64,000 bases of DNA from CAVTBX01 sp963733135 (GTDB lineage Bacteria; Actinomycetota; Thermoleophilia; Gaiellales; Gaiellaceae), in assembly GCA_963733135.1 (NCBI GenBank), contig CAVTBX010000008.1, forward strand, positions 372,001 to 436,000. Reading direction: 5' to 3'. The notes beneath the pieces were generated by a model that saw nothing but the letters and a program-made list of their open reading frames with translations, was not told the origin of the DNA and searched no databases. A program made the translations under genes and the position numbers. This document shows, one piece after another, positions 24,896 to 33,314 of the stretch. Each line of letters opens with the position of its first letter. The stretch's first letter is position 1.

Positions 24896-26059
24896 CTAGA
24901 CGATGATGAGGTCCTCGCGCGCATGCGTGAGTGTCTCGACACCGTCAGCGCTGACCGCGTACGAGTTCTCGACGCCGACCGCGAACTCCCCTGGGAAGAG
25001 GAACTTGGGCTCGAGCGCGAAGACGACGCCCTCTTCCAGCGGGTCATCGAAACCCGGCGCGAGCACGGGCCGCTCGTCGATCTCGAGCCCGATCGCATGG
25101 CCGACGAAGCTAGAGCCGCCCATGAATCGCCCCGCGTAGGGGCCGGAGGCGAGCTCAACGGCGCGCTCGTAGAGGCGGCTCGGCGCGACACCGGGTCGCG
25201 TCTCAGCCGACACCGCGTGGAGGATGCGCTCCGCGAGCCGATACGGCTCCTCGACCTCGTCTGCGGGTGCCCCGAGCGTGAAGGTCCGGGTCTGATCGGC
25301 GAGGTAGCCCTCCCAGGCTCCCACGAGATCGACGACGACAGGTTCGCCCCTCCCGATCGGGCGGGCCGATGCCCCGCGGGCCACCGCGGCGTTCGGCCCC
25401 GGCCCCACGATCGGCGTGTCGGCGGCGCCCTCGACGGCCGCGCTCGGGCCGGCGACGACCGACGAGGTCGACATCTCCTGGTTGAAGCCGCGAAACCGGA
25501 CGACCCCCTGGTGACCCGCGAGTCGTAACCGCCGGTCGATCTCGGCCGCGAGCTCGATCTCGGTCATCCCCTCGTGGAGCACACCGACGACCCACTCGGG
25601 CACGTCTGCGACCTGTGCCGCCGCGACCCGGATCTGCTCGAGCTCCCAGGCCGACTTCACTGAGCGCTGGCTCCGAAGAGGTGCCGAGCAGTCGGCGAGG
25701 TCGAACCCCTCGAGCCTGCGCCCGTACGCGAGGTACTGCGCGGCCGGAAGGACATCGAGCTCCAGGCCGAGCCTCCCGCGCTCGACCCCGGCCGACGCGA
25801 GCGCCGCAGGAAGCTCCCGCAGCGTGCCGAGGGGCTCGACACGCTCGAGCGGTGACTCCGAGCGGGCGCGCTCGAGGCTCCGCCGCACCAGGAGCGCCGG
25901 CGGGCCGTCTGCCGGCACCACGAGGTGCGCGCTCTGCGTGGTGCCCGCCAGGTAGTAGAGGTCGGTCTGCTCGACCACGAGCGCGGCATCGAGCTCGGCA
26001 CCCGCGAGGCGCCTCTGAAAGGCTCCTAGCCGCGCCTCGATCTCCGACGCCGGGACCAC
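24896..26059 (-). CDS. pepQ: M24-family Xaa-Pro aminopeptidase
   Basis: Creatinase-fold metallopeptidase of 387 residues that removes N-terminal residues preceding proline or cleaves X-Pro dipeptides. The N-terminal creatinase domain reads LVVEQTDLYYLAGTTQSAH. In the C-terminal pita-bread domain the five metal ligands are visible as VVVDLVGAWEGYLADQTRTF (two Asp), GHAIGLEIDERP (His), FALEPKF (Glu) and VENSYAV (Glu). GTG at 26059 is preferred because the upstream frame is antisense to the amidohydrolase. It diverges from that gene with only 19 bp between starts. Confidence 0.9.
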   Translation of the reverse strand: MVPASEIEARLGAFQRRLAGAELDAALVVEQTDLYYLAGTTQSAHLVVPADGPPALLVRRSLERARSESPLERVEPLGTLRELPAALASAGVERGRLGLELDVLPAAQYLAYGRRLEGFDLADCSAPLRSQRSVKSAWELEQIRVAAAQVADVPEWVVGVLHEGMTEIELAAEIDRRLRLAGHQGVVRFRGFNQEMSTSSVVAGPSAAVEGAADTPIVGPGPNAAVARGASARPIGRGEPVVVDLVGAWEGYLADQTRTFTLGAPADEVEEPYRLAERILHAVSAETRPGVAPSRLYERAVELASGPYAGRFMGGSSFVGHAIGLEIDERPVLAPGFDDPLEEGVVFALEPKFLFPGEFAVGVENSYAVSADGVETLTHAREDLIIV

Positions 26060-26078
26060 GGGGCTTAGAGTCTCACGG

Positions 26079-27620
26079 ATGATCCTCGAGAACGGGATCG
26101 TCAGGACGATGGACGCCAGCCTGCCCGCCGCGCGGGCGCTCGCGATCGCGGGCGACCGGATCGCGGGCGGCGTCGGAACCCACGAGATGGCCCTGCCGGG
26201 GCCCGAGCGCATCGACCTCCGCGGCCGCTGCGTCCTGCCCGGCTTCACGGACTCGCACGTCCACTTCCCGCAGTGGGCCCTCGCTCAGCGCCAGGTGCGG
26301 CTGGAAGGAACGCGATCCCTCGAGGAGGCCGTCTCCCGCGTCGCCGAGGCAGCTTCCGGCTGCGCGCAGGGGCGCTGGCTCCGTGGCACAGGGTGGCGGA
26401 GCGCTGAATGGGATCCGTCTGTCGAGCCGACGAAGGAGGCGCTGGACGCCGTCACCCAAACCACGCCGGTAGCGCTCATGGCGAAGGACGGGCACAGCCT
26501 CTGGCTGAACTCCGCGGCGCTCGCGCACGCGAACGGCGACCTCGCGGTTCCGGGAGGAGTCGTGGAGACGGACGAGGGCGGCGAGCCGACCGGCGTCCTT
26601 CGGGAAGAGTCGGCCTGGCGCTTCCGCGAGACGTACGTCGTCACGCCCGAGGCGGAGTGGCTGGATGCGATGCGGGCAGGGATCCGGATCGCGAACTCCC
26701 GCGGCGTGACGGCGATCCACGACAAGGACGGCTGGCTGGGTGCGCTCGGCTACTTCGGGCAGCTTCGCGACGAGGGAGCCCTCACTCTCCGGGTCTGGCA
26801 GTCGGTGCCACACGAGCGAGTGGACGAGCTCGCCGCGCTCCGCATCCGCTCGGGCTTCGGCGACGATCTCCTTCGGATCGGCTACCTCAAGGTCTTCATG
26901 GACGGGACGCTCGGGTCGCAGACCGCGGTGCTCGCTGACGGCTCCGGTGTTCGGATCACGAGCGGGGACGAGCTCGCAGACATAGTCCGGCGAGGTGCAC
27001 AGGCTGGGCTACCCGTCGCAGTACATGCGATCGGCGACCTGGCGAACCGCGATGCGCTCGACGCGTTCGAGGAGACACGGGCCGAGTGGGAGCCGCTCGG
27101 GCTCCGTCACCGCATCGAGCACGCACAGCTCCTCGCTTGGGACGACGTTGAGCGCTTCGGCCGCCTCGGCATCACGGCGTCGGTGCAGTTCTCCCACGCG
27201 CCCTCCGACCGCGACGTCGCGGACCGGTTCTGGTCGGGCATGACGGATCGGGCGTACGCGTTCCGGTCACTGCTCGAAACGGGCGCGGTGCTCGTGAACG
27301 GCTCCGACGCGCCGATCGAGGAGCTCGATCCGCTGCTGGGGATCCGAGCTGGAGTGCTCCGCACGCTCGACGAGCGCCCCGCGTGGCACCCGGAGCAGGC
27401 AGTCGGAGTAGAGGAGGCCTTGGCGGCGACGACGTCGGCGCCCGCCTGGCTGGCCGGCGACGAGCATCGGCGCGGAAAGCTCCTCCCGGGCTACCTGGCC
27501 GATCTGGTCGTGCTCGACCGCGACCCCCTCGCCTGCGACCCCGAGGAGCTCGCCGAGGTTTGTGTCGAGGCGACGATGCTCGGCGGCCGCTGGGTGCACG
27601 GTGCCCCCCCGTTCGAGTAG
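26079..27620 (+). CDS. YtcJ-type amidohydrolase
   Basis: Amidohydrolase_3 protein of 513 residues. The metal-binding DSHVHFP is at residues 58-64 after GRCVLPGFT; LRHRIEHAQLL and NGSDAPIEELDP supply the later histidine and aspartate, and the C-terminal strand GYLADLVVLDRDPL is typical. These enzymes hydrolyse amide or formamide bonds in diverse small molecules, and the substrate is not predictable. The divergent Xaa-Pro peptidase 19 bp away might share regulation and a peptide- or amide-scavenging role (inference). Confidence 0.9.
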   Translation: MILENGIVRTMDASLPAARALAIAGDRIAGGVGTHEMALPGPERIDLRGRCVLPGFTDSHVHFPQWALAQRQVRLEGTRSLEEAVSRVAEAASGCAQGRWLRGTGWRSAEWDPSVEPTKEALDAVTQTTPVALMAKDGHSLWLNSAALAHANGDLAVPGGVVETDEGGEPTGVLREESAWRFRETYVVTPEAEWLDAMRAGIRIANSRGVTAIHDKDGWLGALGYFGQLRDEGALTLRVWQSVPHERVDELAALRIRSGFGDDLLRIGYLKVFMDGTLGSQTAVLADGSGVRITSGDELADIVRRGAQAGLPVAVHAIGDLANRDALDAFEETRAEWEPLGLRHRIEHAQLLAWDDVERFGRLGITASVQFSHAPSDRDVADRFWSGMTDRAYAFRSLLETGAVLVNGSDAPIEELDPLLGIRAGVLRTLDERPAWHPEQAVGVEEALAATTSAPAWLAGDEHRRGKLLPGYLADLVVLDRDPLACDPEELAEVCVEATMLGGRWVHGAPPFE

Positions 27621-27632
27621 GTAGCCAGCTAG

Positions 27633-28913
27633 CTAGGTGCTGACCGCGAGATCGGCGGCCTGCTCGAACGCGTCGAGCGCCTCGCGCTCCCGGCCGTTGG
27701 CACGCAGGAACTTGCCGAACGCCCGAAACGTCTCCGCCACGTGGCGACTGCCGCCCGCATCGGCAAGCGACGCAATCGCGGCACGGTAGGAGCGCTCGAC
27801 CAGGTCGGGCGCGCCGAGCTGCTCGAAGACCTGAGCGAGGGCCCGGCCCGTGCGGCCACCGCCGACCGCCGTCCCGTCCTCGAGGAGTACGAGCGCCTCG
27901 AGCGCGAGCCTGTTGGCGACCTCAGGCTCTCCGAGCTGGAGCTGGAGGCGCGCCTGTTCCGCCCTTAGTGCACCGATGTCCTCCGCCGCCGCCTCGGAGC
28001 CCAGCAGACTCTCGGCGCGTTCGAGGTGACGGCGTGCCGGCGCGGCGCTCTCCTGGTCGAGGAGGATCGAGGCGGCGAGCTGGTGCGCCCGCGCGAGGTG
28101 GAACGTGTCCTCCGTGGCCTCGAGGAGGGCGATGGCGCGGCGAACGAAGTCCAGGGCCCGGGCCGGCAGGCCAGCGGCAGCGTGCGTCCGAGCGAGTGAG
28201 GAATAGAGCCGGACGAGTGTGTGCCGGTCCGCGATCCCGTCGGCCCGTGGAAGCGCTTCGGCGAGCACCCGGCGCGCGCCGTCGGCATCCCCGGCGTCGG
28301 CGAGCGCGGACGCGAGATGCGTGGAGAACCGGATGTCGTCGATCGGGTCGACCGGCGCGCTCGCGCGAAGCTCCGAGAGGCAGCGGGTGAAGAACGCAAT
28401 CGCACGCGGCGTCTCGCCGAGAGCGGCGTAGGCTCCGCCGAGGAGCGCGAACGCGTCCGGGTTTCTACCGACCTCGAAACTCTCCGCTTCGACGGTGTCC
28501 TCGAGGATCTCGACCACCTCCTCGTGCCGGCCTTTGAGGTCGGCCGCCACGGCAAGAGCCACCCGCGCGCGCGTGGCGAGAGCGGCGTCTCCGTCCGCCT
28601 CGGCGTCGGCCAGCAACGCCCGCATGGTCTTCTGGGGCTCGGGACCGGCGGCGAACCGAAGCTGGAGCTCGGCGTCGCCGATCCGAAGCTCGCGATCCTG
28701 CGCCGGAGGCAGGTCCTGCCCGGTTTCCAGATACTCGGGCGTAACACTGAGCTGAAGTGCGATCGCCCGGAGAGCCTTGATCGAGGGCTGGCGCTGGCCG
28801 GCCTCGATCCGCGAAATGTACGTGTAGGACACGCCTGGGGCGGACACGTCGCGCTGCGACATCCCGCGCTGGCGGCGCAGGCGCTGGAGTCTTTGACCAA
28901 TCGATTCCTCCAC
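27633..28913 (-). CDS. XRE-type HTH regulator with TPR array
   Basis: About 426 residues. The N-terminal 60 form a lambda-repressor-like helix-turn-helix (IGQRLQRLRRQRGMSQ, YTYISRIEAGQRQPS), and the rest are tandem TPR-like helix pairs (LGGAYAALGETPRAIAFFTR, LYSSLARTHAAAGLPARAL). This is the layout of peptide- or quorum-responsive regulators such as the Rgg/PlcR/NprR group and their actinobacterial relatives. GTG at 28913 puts the HTH at the N-terminus; a TTG at 28955 is the only longer option. It is divergent to the HxlR gene; an inverted repeat lies between them. Confidence 0.85.
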   Translation of the reverse strand: MEESIGQRLQRLRRQRGMSQRDVSAPGVSYTYISRIEAGQRQPSIKALRAIALQLSVTPEYLETGQDLPPAQDRELRIGDAELQLRFAAGPEPQKTMRALLADAEADGDAALATRARVALAVAADLKGRHEEVVEILEDTVEAESFEVGRNPDAFALLGGAYAALGETPRAIAFFTRCLSELRASAPVDPIDDIRFSTHLASALADAGDADGARRVLAEALPRADGIADRHTLVRLYSSLARTHAAAGLPARALDFVRRAIALLEATEDTFHLARAHQLAASILLDQESAAPARRHLERAESLLGSEAAAEDIGALRAEQARLQLQLGEPEVANRLALEALVLLEDGTAVGGGRTGRALAQVFEQLGAPDLVERSYRAAIASLADAGGSRHVAETFRAFGKFLRANGREREALDAFEQAADLAVST

Positions 28914-28945
28914 ATCGGGGGCATCGGCACACCCGATTCCGGGAT

Positions 28946-28994
28946 GGACACTCAAACGAGGCCCGGGCCTGGGGCTGGGCCGTTTGAGCCGTCC
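28946..28994. promoter_or_regulatory. Inverted repeat in the XRE/HxlR divergent region
   Basis: Half-sites GGACACTCAAACG (28946-28958) and CGTTTGAGCCGTCC (28981-28994) are inverted, with a perfect 8-bp core CTCAAACG/CGTTTGAG. The second half-site ends just before a TACAAT -10-like hexamer (28997-29002) that sits 6 nt from the HxlR ATG. HxlR proteins bind inverted repeats next to their own genes, so autoregulation is plausible. Confidence 0.5.
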
Positions 28995-29008
28995 ACTACA
29001 ATCAGACC

Positions 29009-29389
29009 ATGCGGACGATGCGCCCGGTACACGACAGCGAGTGCTCGGTGGCGTGTACAGCGGACATCATCGGCGCCAAGTGGACCGCCGTCCTCGTACA
29101 CGATCTCTCGGAGGGGCCACGGCGCTTCTCAGAGCTGGAGCGCGCCTGTCCCGGGATCAGCCCGCGCACGCTCTCGGAGCGCCTGCGCGTCCTCGAGGAG
29201 GAGGGATTCCTGGCGCGTGAGAGCTACGCCGAGTCTCCTCCCAGGGTCGAGTACGAGCTGACGCCGAAGGGAAAGGCGCTCCTTCCGATCATCACGGAGA
29301 TGCGCCGCTTCGGCCACGAATGGCTCGTCCCTGAGCACGACCACGGCCACGAGCACGCGGCCGAAGCTGCCGAGCCCGTCAGCGCCTAG
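29009..29389 (+). CDS. HxlR-family winged-helix regulator
   Basis: 126 residues, typical of HxlR/MarR-like dimeric winged-helix repressors that respond to aldehydes, quinones or disulfide stress. Family features: two N-terminal cysteines in DSECSVACTADIIGAKWTAV, FSELERACPGISPRTLSERL as the recognition helix and YELTPKGKALLPII. The paired cysteines could be a redox switch. The C-terminal HDHGHEHAAEAAE is His-rich, unusual for the family and possibly metal-binding. With a -10-like TACAAT only 6 nt before the ATG, the mRNA would be leaderless. Confidence 0.88.
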   Translation: MRTMRPVHDSECSVACTADIIGAKWTAVLVHDLSEGPRRFSELERACPGISPRTLSERLRVLEEEGFLARESYAESPPRVEYELTPKGKALLPIITEMRRFGHEWLVPEHDHGHEHAAEAAEPVSA

Positions 29390-29391
29390 CC

Positions 29392-30714
29392 TCAGCGGAG
29401 CGCGGCGAACTCCTTGAGGGTCTCGCGGGCGGCCTCCACGCCGAGCGGTAGATAGCGGGCGAGGAAGCGCTCGTTCGGCGAGTGCATGTTCGAGCCGGGC
29501 AGGCCGAAGCCCGTGAGGATCGTGGGGATGCCCTTGTCCGCGAGCGCGGGCACGATCGGAAGCGTGCCGCCCGTACGGAGGAGGAGCGGCCGGCGGCCCA
29601 GCGTTCGCTCGAAGGCGTCCTGGGCGAGCTTCACGGCGGGGGAGTCCGGGGGGATGAGGCCCGCCGGGCCCGACGACCAGAGCTCGACCTCCAGGTCGAC
29701 GCCGTCGGGCGCGGCGTCGCGGAGCAGCCGCTCGAAGGCTTCCGCTACCTGCCCGACTTCCTGGCCGGGCGCGATCCTGATCGAGACGTTCGCCTCGGCC
29801 TCCACCGGAAGAACGGTCTTCTGGAGGTCGGGCTCGCCGCCCTTGATCCCGTTCACATCCACAGCCGGGCCCGCGAACGTGCGATCGTAGAAGCTCGCGG
29901 CGGCGTCTGCGTCGAGCGGTCGCGCGCCCTCGTCCGCGAGCACCGAGGCCCCGGTCGGAAGCTCATCCCACGACCTCTGCTCCTCCTCGGTCGCCGGCAC
30001 CACGCCGACGCGAAGCTCGTCCGGCATGGCCACAACGGCCTCGAGCGTCTGCATGAGCGCATGGACGGCGTTCAACGCAGCGCCGCCAAAGACGCCAGAA
30101 TGGAGATCGCGCTCGCCGCTTCGGAGCCGCACGTGGAAGTAGAGAAGACCGCGCGTGCCGAGCTCGAATGCGGGAACGTCGAGCTCGACGAACCCGCCGT
30201 CGAAGATCAGGCACGCCTCCGCGCCGCGTTCGTCCGCGGCCAGGAAGTCGACGATGGAATGCCCGCCGACCTCCTCCTCGCCGTCGAGGGCGACCCGCAC
30301 GTTGACGGGCAGCTCACCCTCCTCGGCCAAGGTTCGAGCCGCCTTCAGTAGCAGGTAGGCGTTGCCCTTGTCGTCGAGAACGCCGCGCCCAAAGAGCCAA
30401 TCCCCGCGGAGCTCGGGCTCGAAGGGCGGCGACTCCCAGAGGCCGAGCGGCGCCGGCGGCTGCACGTCGAAGTGCCCATAGAGAAGAACGGTCGGCGCCC
30501 CGCCGGCGTCCCGCGAGGCCCGAATCTCGCCTACCGCAAGCGGCTGAGTGTCGGTCTCGACGAGCTCGCATGTCCCACCCGCGCCGCGCACGAACTCGCA
30601 AACCCATTCCCCAGCCGCCCGAACGTCGTCCGAGTGAGCCGGATCAGCACTGATGCTGGGAATCCGAAGCCAAGTAAAAAGCTCGTCGAGCCAAGCGGGA
30701 TCGATGCCATTCAC
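29392..30714 (-). CDS. M20-family dipeptidase
   Basis: Zinc peptidase of 440 residues of the M20 dipeptidase/carnosinase branch. VLLYGHFDVQP holds the first metal ligand and catalytic Asp, FGRGVLDDKGNAYLLL the bridging Asp, VALDGEEEVGGHSI the catalytic glutamate pair; the dimerisation domain (GVFGGAALNAVHALM, EANVSIRIAPGQ) sits in between, and GFGLPGSNMHSPNE supplies the last histidine. It probably hydrolyses dipeptides in the cytoplasm. It follows rpoD on the same strand but two hairpins separate them. Its stop is 2 nt from the convergent HxlR stop. Confidence 0.92.
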   Translation of the reverse strand: MNGIDPAWLDELFTWLRIPSISADPAHSDDVRAAGEWVCEFVRGAGGTCELVETDTQPLAVGEIRASRDAGGAPTVLLYGHFDVQPPAPLGLWESPPFEPELRGDWLFGRGVLDDKGNAYLLLKAARTLAEEGELPVNVRVALDGEEEVGGHSIVDFLAADERGAEACLIFDGGFVELDVPAFELGTRGLLYFHVRLRSGERDLHSGVFGGAALNAVHALMQTLEAVVAMPDELRVGVVPATEEEQRSWDELPTGASVLADEGARPLDADAAASFYDRTFAGPAVDVNGIKGGEPDLQKTVLPVEAEANVSIRIAPGQEVGQVAEAFERLLRDAAPDGVDLEVELWSSGPAGLIPPDSPAVKLAQDAFERTLGRRPLLLRTGGTLPIVPALADKGIPTILTGFGLPGSNMHSPNERFLARYLPLGVEAARETLKEFAALR

Positions 30715-30760
30715 AGGGCGCTGACTGTACTGCCACTCAGCACCCAGTGGGCCACGGCCA

Positions 30761-30785
30761 GTTCGGCGGGCTCGGCCCGCCGAAC
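30761..30785. repeat. Hairpin between rpoD and the M20 peptidase
   Basis: A perfect 10-bp stem GTTCGGCGGG/CCCGCCGAAC with a 5-nt loop, 46 bp upstream of the M20 start. It could terminate rpoD readthrough or regulate the peptidase; no U-run. Confidence 0.45.
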
Positions 30786-30809
30786 TCCCTAGGCAGTGTC
30801 ACTCCCGTT

Positions 30810-30857
30810 CCGACGGAAATCGTCATGGGCCCGCAAGCGAGCCCGGATTTCCGTCGG
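30810..30857 (-). terminator. Nested hairpin directly after rpoD
   Basis: CCGACGGAAATC and GATTTCCGTCGG form a perfect 12-bp stem enclosing a 24-nt loop that itself has GGGC/GCCC pairing. The outer stem begins at the base next to the rpoD TAG. Position and stability suggest the rpoD 3' terminator or a 3'-end stabiliser. Confidence 0.6.
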
Positions 30858-31901
30858 CTACGCCGCGACGTCTCTCAGCCGCTGCGACTCCGCCATCGCC
30901 TGGAGCTTCTTCAGGCTCTGGTTCTCGATCTGTCGGACGCGCTCGCGCGTGACGTTGAAGGTCTTTCCGACCTCGTCGAGTGTTCGCGGGATCTCGCCGC
31001 CCAGTCCGTAGCGCAGCTCGAGCACTCGGCGCTCGCGGTGCGAGAGCCCGGCAAGGACACGGGAGAGGATGTCCTTGCGAAACGACTCCTCCGCGGACAC
31101 GTCTGGCGCGGGGGCGTTCTCGTCGGCGAGGAAGTGTCCGAACTCGGACTCCTCCTCGTCGCCCACTGGCTTCTCCAGCGAGACCGGTGCCTGCGCGCTC
31201 CGCCGGATGTGCTCGACCTCGTCGACGGTGAGCTCGAGATCCAGCGCGATCTCGGCGAGGGTCGGGTCGCGCCCGAGCTCGGAGAGGAGCTTCCGCTCGG
31301 AGCGGCCGATCTTGTTGAGCTTCTCGACCACGTGAACAGGCATGCGAATCGTGCGCGCCTTGTCGGCGAGCGCCCGCGCCACGGCCTGGCGGATCCACCA
31401 GGTGGCGTAGGTCGAGAACTTGAAGCCCTTGCGGTAGTCGAACTTCTCAGCGGCCCGGACGAGCCCGATCGTTCCCTCCTGGATCAGGTCGAGGAACGGC
31501 AGGCCCTGGTTCCGGTAGTTCTTGGCGATCGAGACGACGAGCCGGAGATTCGACTCGATCATCCTCTGCTTGGCGGGATGGTCGCCTCGCTCGATGCGCT
31601 TGGCCAGCTCGACCTCCTGGGCCGCCGTCAAGAGCGGCACGCGACCGATGTCCTTCAGGAAGAGCTGGAGCGCGTCTGTCGAGACCTCCCGCGCGTCCGC
31701 TTCCGCCTCGGCCGGAGCCTCGTCCGGCGCCTCGTCGACCACGTCGACTCCGAGCTCCTCGAGCTCCCTGTAGAACCCATCGAGCTCATGCGTCTCGAGA
31801 TCGAGCTCGTCGAGCGCGAGCGCGACCTCCTCGTGGGTCAGAAAACCCGCTTCCTGGCCCTGCTTGACAAGCGATCGAGCCTCGTCCTGCTCGAGCGACA
31901 C
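30858..31901 (-). CDS. rpoD: Principal sigma factor RpoD/SigA-type
   Basis: Sigma-70 with all group-1/2 regions: 1.2 (DALQLFLKDIGRVPLL), 2 (FLDLIQEGTIGLVRAAEKFD and KFSTYATWWIRQAVARALAD), 3 (RMPVHVVEKLNKIGRSE) and 4 (LSHRERRVLELRYGL, TLDEVGKTFNVTRERVRQIE). From GTG 31901 it has 347 residues with only a short acidic region 1.1. That start has GGGGGGAG five bases upstream; the longer ATG at 32039 would add 46 Gly/Arg/Val-rich residues that look non-coding, so 31902-32087 is best read as leader. A housekeeping role is likely, but a group-2 paralogue cannot be excluded. Confidence 0.93.
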   Translation of the reverse strand: MSLEQDEARSLVKQGQEAGFLTHEEVALALDELDLETHELDGFYRELEELGVDVVDEAPDEAPAEAEADAREVSTDALQLFLKDIGRVPLLTAAQEVELAKRIERGDHPAKQRMIESNLRLVVSIAKNYRNQGLPFLDLIQEGTIGLVRAAEKFDYRKGFKFSTYATWWIRQAVARALADKARTIRMPVHVVEKLNKIGRSERKLLSELGRDPTLAEIALDLELTVDEVEHIRRSAQAPVSLEKPVGDEEESEFGHFLADENAPAPDVSAEESFRKDILSRVLAGLSHRERRVLELRYGLGGEIPRTLDEVGKTFNVTRERVRQIENQSLKKLQAMAESQRLRDVAA

Positions 31902-32087
31902 GGTGGCTCCCCCCCGTCCGTCGACCCGTCCTGCTCCCACCTGGACCCCTCCCCCGACCGTAGGCGCACTTCCCCGGCGCGTCAACCGGCCGAATGTAAC
32001 GAATTCGACCCGCGGCTCGGCGACTGTTGCACGCGCCACAGACGTTCCGCCATGAGCCGAAAGACCTATTTGCCCAGCTTGCGAGTC

Positions 32088-32255
32088 CTAGGAGGGTCTA
32101 GCGAAACAGCCGTTGTGCCGCCTGGCCGCGCTGCTCGCCCCGAGCCGGCGTCCTCAGTCACGCCCGTACCTCAAGGTACGAGCGCTCCCTGCGTCCTTGG
32201 CTCGAAACGAGCAGCACGACCAGACAACGAAGACCGTTTCGCTAGACCCTCCTAG
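32088..32255 (-). repeat. 168-bp nested inverted repeat (MITE-like or structured RNA) upstream of rpoD
   Basis: The 376 bp before rpoD contain a large inverted repeat. Its ends are a perfect 20-bp pair, CTAGGAGGGTCTAGCGAAAC (32088-32107) and its complement (32236-32255). At the exact centre sits a perfect hairpin, CGTACCT-CA-AGGTACG (32165-32180). The arms between are imperfectly complementary; in the 23-bp block 32122-32144, paired with 32199-32221, every mismatch is a G-U pair if read as minus-strand RNA, the direction of both flanking genes. CTAG at each end could be a target-site duplication. No ORF is inside. Confidence 0.7.
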
Positions 32256-32277
32256 AGGCTTGATGCGTAACGAGCCT

Positions 32278-33252
32278 CTAGCTTTCTGCGAGGGTGGCGA
32301 GGAGCCTCCGCGCTTCCCGTGCATAGATCGAATCGGGCTCGGCCCGGACCGCGAGCCTGAGCTGCCGCTCGGCCTCGTCGACGCCCCTGATCCAGAGGAG
32401 CAGCAGCCCGAGGTGGAACCTAACGACCGCGGCGCGCGGATGCTCGCGCGAGAGCGGCCCCAGGCGCGAGAACGACGCCGACGGATCCTCCTTGTCGAAG
32501 CGCCCAACGCCCGCGGCGACCTGGGCCTCGAGGTTCTCGGGCTCGATCCGCGCCGCCTGGTCGAAGACAGCCTGCGCCGAGACCGGCATTCCGAGGCGCT
32601 GGAGAGTGGAGCCGAGGAGGAGCTGGTCGTCCACCGGCCCCCCGACGGCTCGCCTCCGCAGAGCAGCAAGCTGGTCGAGCGGGTCGAGCTCACGCAGGCG
32701 CTCGGGGGCTTCCGCGGTCGGGATGAAGAAGGGGAGCCCCGGCGCGATATCGGGGTGGAGCAGCGAGTCGGCGCGAACGGCTGCAGGGGTGTCGGGATCG
32801 CGCTCGACGGCGAGCCGCCACTCGCCTCGGGCGGCTTCGGCGTCTCCCGACGCAGCGAGAGCAAGCCCGAGGTGGAGCAGCGTGACCGCGCTCTCGGGAT
32901 TGTCGTTTGCAAGTGACCGCAGCTGCTCCGAGGTGCCTTCGGGCCAGCCCGCAAGGGCCGTGCCGATCGCAGCCTCGACGGAGCCGGGGTCGCCTGCGAG
33001 CACCCGCTCGAACCGAGCCGCCGCGTCGTCGAGACGTCCTGCGTCGTACGCGGCTTCGGCGGCCCGCAGCGCCTCGGCGGTCGGATCGCTCGCGTAGACG
33101 TCGAGCTGGAGCGGCGGCGGTCGAGAGGCGTCTGCTTCGCTCGGAGCGGCGCTGCCCTCGTCACCCTGAAGCAGCGCCCCGCCGATCGCGGCACCGGCTG
33201 CGGCGACCGCACACGCGGCCGCGACGGCCGTCACACGCGCTCGCCGGGACAC
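32278..33252 (-). CDS. Exported or membrane-anchored TPR protein
   Basis: 324 residues with an N-terminal hydrophobic segment (VTAVAAACAVAAAGAAIGGALL, residues 7-28) acting as signal anchor, then a linker rich in Ser/Pro/Asp and TPR repeats: AAEAAYDAGRLDDAAARFER, LLHLGLALAASGDAEAARGE, VRFHLGLLLLWIRGVDEAER. Probably a periplasmic-side scaffold; partners unknown. It is divergent from the sulfur-carrier operon (62 bp apart). The long inverted repeat begins 22 bp after its stop. Confidence 0.8.
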   Translation of the reverse strand: MSRRARVTAVAAACAVAAAGAAIGGALLQGDEGSAAPSEADASRPPPLQLDVYASDPTAEALRAAEAAYDAGRLDDAAARFERVLAGDPGSVEAAIGTALAGWPEGTSEQLRSLANDNPESAVTLLHLGLALAASGDAEAARGEWRLAVERDPDTPAAVRADSLLHPDIAPGLPFFIPTAEAPERLRELDPLDQLAALRRRAVGGPVDDQLLLGSTLQRLGMPVSAQAVFDQAARIEPENLEAQVAAGVGRFDKEDPSASFSRLGPLSREHPRAAVVRFHLGLLLLWIRGVDEAERQLRLAVRAEPDSIYAREARRLLATLAES

Positions 33253-33298
33253 GCGGCGAGCCTAGCCAGAGCCGTTCAGGCCGCTTGCACCTGCTCGC

Positions 33299-33304
33299 TA
33301 TACT
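33299..33304 (+). promoter_or_regulatory. -10-like TATACT before the sulfur-carrier operon
   Basis: TATACT lies 10 nt before the ATG of the rhodanese-E1 gene in a region otherwise very GC-rich. Transcription would start only a few bases before the ATG, giving a nearly leaderless message. No good -35 hexamer is visible at 17 bp. Confidence 0.45.
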
Positions 33305-33314
33305 CCTTGAAGCA

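Noticed and set aside
26060..26248. N-terminal extension of the Xaa-Pro peptidase
   Set aside because: The extra 63 residues are antisense to the amidohydrolase start and lack homology to the family.
32907..33314. A longer N-terminus for the rhodanese-E1 protein
   Set aside because: The extra 136 residues are Arg/Pro-rich and antisense to the TPR gene; the rhodanese domain starts at 33315.
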